Origin: Petrosia ficiformis
Lineage: Eukaryota > Porifera > Demospongiae > Haplosclerida > Petrosiidae
Direction of reading: 5' to 3'
Assembly (NCBI GenBank): GCA_947044365.1
Contig: OX345636.1
Span: forward strand, 20,748,548-20,812,547
DNA length: 64,000 nucleotides
The number at the start of each line of letters is the position of its first letter. The first letter of the stretch is position 1. The notes under the pieces are model-generated. The model saw only the letters and a list, made by a program, of their open reading frames with translations. It was not told the DNA's origin and did not search any database. The position numbers and the translations under genes are program-made. Below, piece by piece: positions 22,806 through 34,700 of this stretch.

Positions 22806-23569
22806 CAGGAGCCCATAAAAAAAGAGAGGGTAGGAGCGTGAAACTCCCACGCAAACAATGAAAATCCGTGTGCACTGCATATCCACGTTACTATAAATAG
22901 CGCGTGTCAAACCACGCCCCTAACACATGGCACGGTACGGCTAAAAGACCAGCTATAACAGCTACGAAGGCCAAGCGCCTTCCAGCAAAAAAAGGAAGCT
23001 TCTGGTGGCCGAAATCCACAACGAAGAGCAAGATATCTCGTCCAAAGCACTGGAGGCTGTATGGAAACTCAGACACTTCGACGAATATCCAATTCGAGAC
23101 AAGTTTCGAGAGCTATTCTTAAAGAACAGCAATGTGAGTTCGGTAGGCCTAGTGAAATGTATTGAAGAAATGCAATATGCGTACAAAAAGCTCCTCACTA
23201 AGTTCTGTGTTGGTAAGAAAATTCTGGAAACTCTTGATACTCCTGCAAACACTCAACAATTGGCTTAATTGATTTGGAGCAAGCTCGATACAGTTCATTG
23301 ACACTTCCAACGACGGGTATTTCTTTCTAATTAATTGTTCTACTTCGTAGATACCTGATGACGATGACACTGAGTCGTTATCCAATATCTTTCTTCTTAA
23401 ACGCTTCTAACAATCTCTCAACTACACGATGCCATTTAATTGCAAATTAGGGGCGTGGTTTGACACGCGCTATTTATAGTAACGTAATTATAATATGCAG
23501 TGCACACTGATTTTCATTGTTTGCGTGGGAGTTTCACGCTCCTACCCTCTCTTTTTTTATGGGCTCCTG
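22806..23569 (+). mobile_element. Small DNA element with about 118-bp terminal inverted repeats
   Basis: Ends CAGGAGCCCATAAAAAAAG and its complement CTTTTTTTATGGGCTCCTG begin inverted arms of about 118 bp (22806-22923, 23449-23569). ATAACAG flanks both sides (22799-22805, 23570-23576). The uninterrupted site is seen in the sister repeat at about 24129-24155 (AATGAATAACAGATG), confirming insertion. It carries the open frame at 22927-23268. Confidence 0.8.
22927..23268 (+). pseudogene. Open frame of the 22.8-kb inverted-repeat element
   Basis: ATG 22927 opens a 113-codon frame broken by TAA at codon 6 (MARYG-stop) and then open to TAA 23266-23268. After the stop it encodes a basic SSKKRKL stretch resembling a nuclear-localisation signal, then a helix-rich segment (AVWKLRHFDEYPIRDKF, CIEEMQYAYKKLLTKF). 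I do not recognise the family; an element-encoded DNA-binding or accessory protein is conceivable. If codon 6 is a single mutation, other genomic copies should be intact. Confidence 0.4.
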
Positions 23570-24176
23570 ATAACAGATGTTATAAAGGATTTCAATCTTC
23601 ACACATAATTGTCCAAACTCTTCAATCAACTTCCTCTTTTAAATTGTGAAGCTGTACCGGGCTGATTACGATTGAGTTAGCAGACTACGGTCATCTCAAT
23701 CACACAGGACTTCGTGTCTTCTATGGTGAAGATCTGCTAGTAGCTTCAAGGCCCAGAGAGGAGTCTTTGGGATTTCCGGTCAATCCTTAACAGGGTTCTG
23801 ACGGCATTGTTGTGAACGTAGATCTTCTTGGAGAGTTCCTTTGCGGTAAAGTGCATTTCCTTGACATTTGTTATTCCAGTTCCCAGCCAGCAGAGACCAG
23901 CTGATGAGACACATCTGTTAAAAGTGTCGAAACAACTCCCTCTAAAAATTCAGATATCAGTTATATACAACAAGACGCCCCACCCATCAGTGGAAATTGT
24001 TAATAACTTAATGTTTTTAATAACTTAGCGTTTTTACCTATCATGTCTACTGATAAGTATAATTATAAACAACTTTGATTTTTGACATTTTTAGTTGTAC
24101 TGGTTTTCTAAACTTTTTTGAAAAATTAAGTTTAATGAATAACAGATGTTATAAAGGATTTCAATCTTCACACATA

Positions 24177-25021
24177 ACTCCCTGTTTATGTTCTCAGCAA
24201 TCTCTGGGGGCCTGTATTCAGTATCATTTCAGGAGGCTCATCATAGATGAGATATCTAGGGTAATAATTATCTTTGTGAAATAATCTCAACATTGAATTC
24301 CAAATAAATTGAGACATAATTCAGGAGTTAACTCCGGCTTGGAATCATACTATATATCAGTTCTTGTGGGCAATCATGCAGTCAGTAGACTTGTCCCAAT
24401 ACCAGTGGCAAAATTGTAGACTCGACAACTGATTCAATACAATTATAGTGATCAGTGATAGTCTTCATTCTAAATGTTAACCTACAATAATTTGCAAAAA
24501 CTAAAAAAGATGGATGTGCACTAAATTAATCAGTTTCATACATCCACCTTACTGCTCTCTTTTGCACTTTCTCAAGATCATCATCTATTTCCTATATGGA
24601 TTCCACACTGAAGCACATACTACACAGGGTGCATTTCATGATGTCTATAATAATGAAGTACTGTACTGAATGGCAAATTCAAAGTGTTATAATATACTCA
24701 TATATATATATCTAGAAAAGTTGACTCTTGCATCTGTATTGTTTCACAATCACATAATTCTTATTATACCATGCACCACCCGTGTACTATATCTCATCCT
24801 CACTAAACTAACATAAAAACCCACATGTATTTTATGAAATCGGGGTCAATACCAACAAATAATTTTAAAAGTACAGAAAAGAAAAGCATAATTAAAGAAC
24901 TATAATTTTTTAAAAGGTTAATTGAGGAAACTGGTATTATGAAAAATGGATAATACCAATTTTTAACAACAACAAAAACAATTGTCAAAAAATGTTTCAC
25001 TACAACTCAACACAAATAATA
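24177..25021. other. Intergenic sequence 3' of the main AF gene
   Basis: AT-rich; no gene or recognisable element was seen. Confidence 0.4.
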
Positions 25022-25027
25022 TTTATT
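25022..25027 (-). terminator. Candidate polyadenylation signal AATAAA
   Basis: On the minus strand AATAAA lies about 22 nt after the TAA at 25049-25051 of the main AF gene, giving a very short 3' UTR if used. Confidence 0.45.
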
Positions 25028-25048
25028 GTGCATTGTACATTACACTTT

Positions 25049-25407
25049 TTAAACATTAAGACATCCATCCTCATCAAACTGGGAGTAGGTAAATTCAGTT
25101 GAAAACCTCTGATCTGTTTGATAATCCTTATAGCGACCCTCAATTACGGAGTCACGATAATCTTTACCATACTCAACTGCTGGTCCTCCTTGGGAGTTTC
25201 CTGCATATAGACAAATCTCTTTAGAGTTGTCCCAAGATCTTACGAACTTTTCTGCTATGAAGGATCGAGGTTCACCGTTTGGTGGATCAATACTGATCAC
25301 CCATAGGTTTTCAGTATTGTAGTACTGACGAATATCTTCAGGTAGATCCATAAGGAAACTGTCATTTGTAAAGCGTCTTGCTGTGAGCTGTACATTCCAG
25401 AACTGAC
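25049..25407 (-). CDS. Terminal exon: AF C-terminal region, part 2
   Basis: Begins after TCTTGCAG in phase 1 and ends at TAA 25049. It encodes about 118 residues, with [20 protein letters not shown] and [18 protein letters not shown] at the end. It is homologous to 6389-6732. Confidence 0.82.
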
Positions 25408-26466
25408 CTGCAAGATGATTACGAGCAGATTATTAATCTAATTGTAAGGATGTATTGTTTCAATTTCTAATGAGATATCACAGTGGCATATTAGTGACAA
25501 GAACAAGATTTAAATTATATTTTATTCTAATCGTCATCTGTATGATGGATTTGATGTCATATACATAACCTTGCACCTATGACAAAACTTTTGCTGTTTA
25601 TACTGTATACAAATTGGTGCATTTGTAATATAAGATTTCAGTCATATCCTCAGTTGTGGCTGTTCTGGGGTCATCCTTTTTACAATCATTATATTAGATA
25701 TATATAAAATATGAATGAATAATTCTGTTCTAGGACCACCCTTTCTACCCTTTCTACAGTCATTATACTATATATAATTATATATATATATATATTATAT
25801 ATATATGTATATATATATATATATAACATTCACGAAAAATTCTCTTTGATGTTAGATGCTCCATTGAGGGATTTACTTAGTAAAAATCCTGGTATAAATG
25901 CCTGGTTTGTATTTAGAAACCACACAGAAGTCTGAGAAAACCTAATTTTCGTGCTGTTATTGTGAGTTCACTTCCTAAAGTCAACATTTTGTGGTAATTC
26001 AGTTATGAACATGGTTTAAATGTAATGACACGATAGTTTCAACTGTGAAGACAATTTAAATTACTATAACTCAGCAAAATTATCGATGAATATGGTTTAC
26101 AATGGAAAGCCTGAGGGATGCTAAATAGCATGAATTCCTCCTAATAGGTGTATAATCTCTACTTATATTTTTAATAATTATAAATTTGATCAGTTATACT
26201 ATTTAGCTGTTTGGTACAGGAAGCCACTGAATGATTGATTTATCCTATATCAAAGCTTCCTGTAAAAAACTGTTTATATGCAAGCTATTGATCAAAATTG
26301 GACTGAGAAGTGAGAGAGAAGCAGTAAGCAACACTATAGCCTCAATGTTTCTGAAACACACCCACAAGTGAATCTTCTGAGGAAGAAATTTAGCTTCGAA
26401 GGCAAGCCAAATGAACAAAGGTTTGAACCTTTTTCCCAGCCTTAGTTCATATATTATGTGTGTATA

Positions 26467-26497
<31 letters not shown>

Positions 26498-29400
26498 CTC
26501 ATAATGAGATTCATAGCCATACATTTCTATGGGGCGTGTAAGTTTATATTTCTAAAATATCAATCTTCTGAAACTCGACGCCGATTTCTTACGGACTCAA
26601 TGACAATCTCTTGCAGGACAATCCAAGGTATGAATCTCATTCTAAAATATAACATGTTTCATTTGTCTATATGCGTTATATAAACCTGCCAACTCGGATG
26701 ATATCACCCTCGGGCTACGCCCTCGGGTGATATCTTACATCGTGGCAGGTTTATATAATGCATATAGACCTGTGAAACATGTTATATAACACATATATAT
26801 ATACAAGCTTTTCAGGTTTGTAGAGTACAGTACAGAGAGTAACTAGGGATTTTTATAAACATTGTGAGGTCATGTACATACTGTAGTACTTATATTTTGT
26901 AATGCAATTCAATCCTACTTAATGATACTTTACTAAGTACTCCCATTATAATAAATTACCTAACAATCCATGGGAAGTGGGTCGTAGGTTAACTCCACGC
27001 ATGATGTCAAACCTCATCATGAATTGATCCTGAATGTTTCTACATTTAATCCACATTACAAGTGGCAGCTGCTCACAGTTGGGTACAGACACACGTGCTT
27101 TATAAGAACTTCTCAAAGTGGCAGAGATGCCATTCATTGAGTACGCAGATGTTTGTACACCATCAACACGGAGTTCACAATAACCAGTAGTTTGGTTTTG
27201 TGAGACTTCTATATTGGTACATGATGACCCTGAATTGTCTACAGCTCGTATTCCAAAAGCGCTGATAATGTTTCCATTCATTGGGTCATTCATAGCAATG
27301 TAGTAGGCATTGACAGACACACACGTATCTGATATGAGATTGAAGTGTCTGTTAGAACGGCCATGTATTTCATAACATAGTGAGTAGCTAAATTCTCTGG
27401 TCTCATTTGCAAACCACAGATCTGCTTCAAAAAGTGGGTCACCAATAACAGTGTCGTTTCCAGAAACAGCTAAAAAAAAAAAAAGTGTTATGCAAAGTAT
27501 TTGACTTAATATACTTTCTACATTCTACATTGGGATATTTCGCTACATGTATGTCACCATATTATTAAATTATTAGCAATTCCACATGCAAAATAGCAAA
27601 CAAGGCCACCCCGAAGTGTATAGCATCAATATATAATCTAGAGGATATTTAAAGTGGTGGTTTGATTCTACATCGATATTTATCCAGTATATACTGTCTC
27701 AATAGACTAAATATGAGAGGTGGTTGGTTAATTTATCTAAGAGGTGGCTAATTCATCTGAGAGGTGTTATTCCGACCAGTGCTGGCAGAGCACTGATCAG
27801 TTTAATACATAACATACCACAGTCCCTTCTATCTTCTCGTAGAATCTGGTAACGTGGCTCCCTCTGCCAGCTATCAGCAAATCTGTCGATCTGATACTGG
27901 TCTGCCAAATCATTAACTATCATTCCATCTGATGATACTAGGATTCCACTTGCATTACCACACAATCCACATAATTCACCAGTTATTTCAGGGTTCACGA
28001 AGAGACCGATTCTGTCATTATCTCGCTCAATTCTAATTCCTAATGCTGGAACAGAAATAGTGACTCTAATCAATGTCCCTGAAGAATTGGTACGTGTGAC
28101 AGTTAAACCATTGGTGTATTCAGTTATTTCATCATCTCCATCAATTCTTATTGGAGGGATAAGAACAACATTTTCTGTCATTACTTGTAGATCTTCATCT
28201 ATTATAACAATAACATCTGGTTGATATTGTAGTCCCACTCTACCAGTGCTTAAATCTTCCATTAAAAAGTCTCCAACAATGACAAAACTGTTACCTTCAC
28301 ATGGTCTAGCTAACATGTGTTCACAGATGCCACGGAATGCATACATTACTGGATTTGTTGCACCTGGTAGATGATAAGGTGAAACTCTGAGAGGGGAAGT
28401 CACCAAACATTCTCTCTCATCTACAGAATTTAAAGAAATTTGTAATAATTGAAAAAGTCATACATCTTAAATTCACATTACACATAAATAACACTCAACA
28501 CACATGTGAGTACCTAAAGTCTGTTCACATTCACAATGAATTCAAAATTAGAATCCTATGACTCTATAATTATCATGTAATATAGTTTAATATCATATGG
28601 TTAATACATGATGATATTGTACTCAATAACGATCCAATAGATTAAACAACATACACAAAACATTTAAAGAATCATTATATGAAAATCAGTGGCGGATCTA
28701 GAAATTTAAGAAGGAGGTTTCTAAAATAAATAGTGTGCGCAGCGTGCGAAATTTTTTGTTCATTAATTATTTATGAGGGGTGTGGTCACTGATTTTCTAA
28801 TTATAACTTCCTCTTTCGGGCGCTAAGTAGCCTGATGTCATATCGGGACAGTTAGGAAAGGTATGCAAACTTACTATAATTAATAACTTAGCACTAGCGA
28901 TCATGATTTGTTATACTAAATGTTTGATGAAACACAAGCATCAGATTCACAACCAGACCATAGATATAATAATATCTATGACCAGACTGTGTGTAAGAAG
29001 AAACCACACTTCACTCCAGTCCTGACCACTACTGTTATTGGCAATCATCTGATTCAGATTCAGTTACATCAAACTTTTGCAGACTAGCAACATCATAACT
29101 GAAGTACACATGTAGTATAATTGTAGGTATATATCTACTTATCATCTTTTCTATCTTCTATGAGAAGCTACTACTGTTTGTTATTACAACACGCTGGTGG
29201 GCGTGGCACACGGAGTTTTAAAATCTTCGAATTTTAAAATTTGAATGGGGGTTTCCACGGAAACCAAAGAAACCCCCCTAGATCCGCCACTGAAAATGGT
29301 GAAGATAAAAAATTGTTGGTCCATCCAAACTAAAGCTATGAAGATTTTTTGAGGTTAAAGTGAACATGAATGACCTAGTATTGTTTTTGTATGACAATAT

Positions 29401-31713
29401 AGTTTAATGGCTATTAGGCATACTACTAGTTAAGGTGGTATAAGTAATTGAAGCAGCAACAACACAATATTATATGCATCATAATAATCATGGCTTTTCG
29501 AGATGATATATGAGACAGGATGTCTCTGTTATAATATGCATCCAAACTTTAATGGTAGTTCCCATGCAGAAGATCGAAGAAACTTTCCATTGTCTTCTTG
29601 TAATTTGCTTTAGTTGGTTTGCAAGGATTTGAAACAGACAATGAATGGATGATAAAAATGCAACAAATCTAGTTATCACAGCATACTATCTTTGTGAAAA
29701 GCATAAGAGAGATTCATTGAACAGTTGACTAGCTCTGTCCCACAACTACCTCATATCTGTGAACAGTATCTCACAAATGATATACATTTATGATAAAAAC
29801 TCTTACTATCTCATCAGTAATGGGTTAGTTAACTAAATGCAATGATGTCTTACAAAGACATTTTAGTTATAGTTGTAGTTAACTAAAACTACACTACTTT
29901 AAGCAAGATGAAAACTAGCCAAATAAATTAATTAATAAGTACATTCATAAATGAATACCGTCGGGACGGGACCCTCGCCTACGTGGCAAGGTAATACAAA
30001 CTATAATTTCGAAATATAATATGCCAAAAGATTATAATTATCATTGCTCGTTTGTATGGTCATATAATAATGAGAATGTTTACTTCAGATTGTTTAGTTT
30101 GTGTATAAAACATATTAAGTTATAAAACCGTACTGGCATGTTAGTTTTTATAATAATATTATAATAGATATAGATATATAAATATAATATATATATATAT
30201 AAAAATTATATAAACTAACATGTCACTACTTATTACTTAGTATGATTATACTAGTCTCTTCCTTGTCTATACTATAAGTCTTACATTTTAGTCTCTGTAT
30301 TATCTGAAAGAAGAAAGAAAGATCCTCAATTCGTCTTGTGAAATATTCCACAAAGACAGCATAGACAGGTCCTCAAAACTGCTGACGTTCGAGTAACGTG
30401 CACAGTACATGACTTGAAATTGAAATAGGCGGAGTTTGAAAGTAATGGAGAATGCTTGGAGCCAGTACTCGATGTTGTAGCAACCACTACCCAAATTTTG
30501 TTTGCTTTTATGTAGTGCTTTGCTAGCGATAGTCATGATACAGGAGTAGTTATGTTTTGATGTGTCCAGATGCCTCCACGAGTCTTCTCAAGTCTGGAAA
30601 CAGTAATCGTGAGTTATAAACATTGTGATAACTTTATAACCGAAAGGTTTAAGAAGAATTCCTACGTTATTTTTTTTCCTTGTATAATTTGAAGTCTACC
30701 AGTACCTCTTTTGAAATGTCAATGTTTTTATTTTTCCAGAAAAATTGCTAACACACACACACACACAGACACACACACACAGACACACAGACACACAGAC
30801 ACACAGACAAAACGATTACCATACCCTTCCGCCTACGCTACGCGGCGAGGGTAATCATAAAATAGTTTTGTGCATTACAATTGCACAATGCACACAATTA
30901 TAATATTCACCTTCATCAGGTGGATCAGTAATGGTGACACACAAGTCACAAGTGCTAGGATTTCCATCTCCGAACTGAAATCCACGGAAATCAGAGCTAA
31001 CATCAACACAGAACTGTTCATCGCCTTCAGGTATCCCATCAACAACGATAGCAATGTAAATACATACTTCTGTTTCACCTGCTCTTAGTATGACATTTTG
31101 TGAAGTAGCATTAAAGTCAGTATTAGCTGTAATAATAAAGATAATAGTGTAAACAAATAAACTCTCATGTATGTATTTATGTATGTATGTATGTATGTAT
31201 GTATGTATGTACATAAAGCTATCAACTCACGTTCAGCTGCGTTGCTTATTCCATTTTTCAAAGATGGATTAAATGTGACTGGGATATCCACATCAGTTGT
31301 AATACCATCTTGCAGTCTAACACATACACGTACTGTTCCATTTTCTTCTGGAACTGTTGGATTACCATCCACAAAAATAGGATCTGAAAACCAAGTGAAG
31401 AACAACTGCATTAGACAGGATATGATACATAACATCTTAGAGATAAGGACAAATAATTATATTAGGGATGTTGGAAGTAATCATTAATCATTGCAACTAG
31501 TGATTACATCAGAAAAGTTAATAGTGGCTATAGGTTACATACACATCTATAATAGTTTTTAAAATTAAATGTACAATGAATATACCTGTAGTGTAGAACT
31601 ATTGCCACAGGTATAAATTTTGTATTTGGAAATACACATTATGCTTTATTAATGACAAAACACACAGAGAATACATACAATGGTAGCATAGTAGTGTATA
31701 ATATATATATATA

Positions 31714-31752
<39 letters not shown>

Positions 31753-34700
31753 GTATAAATACCAACTTGACATGATAATTATAGTTATATTCAACTATTG
31801 AGCTTTGATGAGGTGTTTACAAACCACATCAAATGGTTGCCATGGTAGCATAGTATATATTTTTTGCCTATAAATATTTAATTGATAAAACTATGATTGC
31901 ATGTTGCTATAAACCTGAGAATTATTCAATTACAATAATTATAAAAAAAATTTAAGCAAAATAAAAGAAGATGAGGTACATCAAAATCAAAAGGTATGCA
32001 AACAAGGACAGTGTAGTATTAACACAGGAGGTTAATGTATGACCTAAAGAGGGAGGGTGCGATATCATAAATATTTCACTGATCACAAGTAATAACAATT
32101 ATGAATTTGAAAATTCAATATTTCACTAATGTACGATAATTTATTTCCTACACTTACAATCATCATCAATAATAGTGACTGTGGGATTTACTGGAGGAGG
32201 TGGAATGTCCAAATCAGGAATATCAATTAAGACCACAAATGTTTCATTTCCCTCAATTACATTATCGTCTGTGATATCAAATGTTGCACAGATAGTTTCA
32301 GCATTGCGACGGAAGAGCAAAAACTTCGGATCTGCTATGAAGTCATCAGGGGCTGAGAATAAATAATATGTACAATTATTATAAATGTACATATAATAAT
32401 TATTACTGAATATTATAATTATAATTATCATGTGCTATACAATTGTGATATCATCACACAAAGTAACACATGATAACATCCTACTATTAAATGTTTATGC
32501 GTGCATGCTACTAATTCATGAAACATTCTACTGATTTGGTTTCATACTAAGTCTCATATCATTATCAAGCTAAATTTCTTTTAGCTTGAAATTGTATAGC
32601 ATTCTTTAAATGAGTGTAATATCAATCTCTTTGTGGGAAAAAGAACATTTCACTGACAATATAATTACTGTAGTTAATGTTTGTGCTTAAGCACTTGGTA
32701 ATATTTGTGCTTTAAGCTATGTAAAACAAACAGTTTATAGTACATATTTAACCAAACCATTCGAGTGGAAAAAAAAGAATTTATAAGCTGCTCAGGCCTG
32801 AACATTCAGACTTCCAAGATGCTACTTTTCATAAACTAATGTTCATTAAATGCAATAAGACACTAATTGTAATAACTACATAGCTCCTATTTCCATAAAT
32901 TTCTGTAATAAATGAAATGATTTTATAATTACGCGGTCATAAAATGCTGCTTCAAGCCTTATGAAGTGCTTAAATCATTTATAAAGTATTTCAAATTATG
33001 CAAGTGCTTGCCACTACCTGTATGTCTAGTGTTGTGTTTCAGATATAGTAAAGTCAATAATGATTAAATGATCACCACAAAGCAATTATAGGAATAATTT
33101 TTTCTTCACGTTTGGTTCGAAATGATTCAAAATGATTCTTGCCTTTTCTTATAGTTTTGGTAGTGATCTACACTTTACATGTACGTTAGATTCATGGACC
33201 ATTGACAGACCATACTTATATAATTTTACTTTACAATTCTTACATATTGCATCAGCTGGTGTCGGTGTGAATCTCACTAGAAAATCTATGGCAGTGGATT
33301 GATTCTTTGACAAACACACATACACAGTTCCATTGTCTTCTTTAACTTCAATGTCTTCAGTGTCAGTGGAAGGATTAATTACATTTTCCAAACTAATTAC
33401 TAGAGTAAAAAGAATTAATTAATTAATTATTCAATTTTCAAAACCTAAACTTACTGTCGTTATCTATGATAGTCACATTAGCCATTGCTCTCTGTCCAGG
33501 TATTGCATCTCTACTGCTATCTTGAAGAACATTAAACGATACATTAAATGTCTCATTGTACTCTAATGCTATTCGGTCATCTATGATATTGAATTGCACA
33601 CATATTCTTCTTTCTCCAGATGGGAACACAATGGTAATAGTTTCTTCCTCAAAGTCCAATGACGCTATAGAATGAAATGTTTATGTCATAAAAGTAATTT
33701 TATTCTAGATAGATGATCTCAGACAATGGAGAGATTATAGTACATGTATAAGAGAAGGTATAAACAATTTACTTCATATGCAGATGACTCACATCTAGCA
33801 TCAGGAGGATTCAGTTCTCTTGCAGTAACGTTTAATCGTATGTCACGAAGAGTTTGCCTGTCTTTCACAAGACAAACAAAAACTATACCATTGTCTTCAT
33901 TAACCCTAACATCATCTGTGCCGAATGATATCTGCACAGCTATGAATATTAAGAAAATTACTTAAGTAAGATTTATGTCAAGTAAATGTTAGAGACATTA
34001 ATTTGTAGAACTGACCAATATTACATTTGATATATCCTGATACCAATTAATTATAATATAATTATTATCATTTATTAGAGATTGCAATTAATTATTACAA
34101 TCTATTCTTCCTTTACTCAATAAGACAGCATTTAAAAAGTTTTTAAACAAATAATTGGACAAACTGATTCTATTTTCAAACGAAATTTACTTAAAAGGGA
34201 AGAACAATACCTCCTAAATCCAACAATCACATTATTTTAGTATCACTATATTGCCATACACTATTGATTAGTATTTTCATGTTCAGTAGAGAAGTTGTGT
34301 TTTTTTAGATGATGTTACAACAATCACATGTAGATTGACACAGTTCACAGATACATGTACTTAACTACCTTTCTTTGGGACAACAATTAAACTAATAAAT
34401 TATAGAAGGCTATAAAGATGGGCAAAATATAAACGTTTTTATATATGCTATAACTACTAGCAATACGCTTTGAATAAATTATACTACTAAACTCTAGACA
34501 GGGCAGTATTTACTGTAAATAGCTCCAATATGCAAGTGCTTTATCACTAGCTTTGCTAGGTTAAACAAGAAACAATTTTGTAATATTATATGTATGATGT
34601 GCATGTGCTATATTACATACTGGGACAAGATTGTGTAGAGAGTTCATCTACAATTTCATTCAACTGTCCTTCATTAAAATCATCAACTAGCAACACTCTA

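Larger units (their letters stand above)
22323..24176. repeat. Composite inverted repeat with duplicated terminal units
   Basis: The left arm (22323 to about 22800) and right arm (23570 to 24176) contain the same sequence in opposite orientation, for example the GAACTGGAATAACAAATG, CAGATGTGTCTCATCAGC and GAAGATTGAAATCC blocks. The unit TGTGAAGATTGAAATCCTTT occurs three times (near 22355, 23585 and 24160), one copy split by the inner element 22806-23569. The doubled ends resemble pseudo-LTR arrangements, but no reverse transcriptase was found, so the class is open. Confidence 0.6.
28421..30910 (-). other. AF intron carrying two repeats
   Basis: A 2.5-kb intron between the last Calx-beta and the vWD exon. 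It contains the inverted-end element 28687-29292 and the dispersed repeat 29958-30865, plus CA repeats. No exon was seen. Confidence 0.6.

Noticed and set aside
26686..26760. CRISPR-like or riboswitch hairpin
   Set aside because: A eukaryotic palindromic element with relatives at 40299 and 47185; no repeat-spacer array.
30752..30808. CA-repeat as a regulatory element
   Set aside because: A simple microsatellite carried by the dispersed repeat, with its complement in the other copy.
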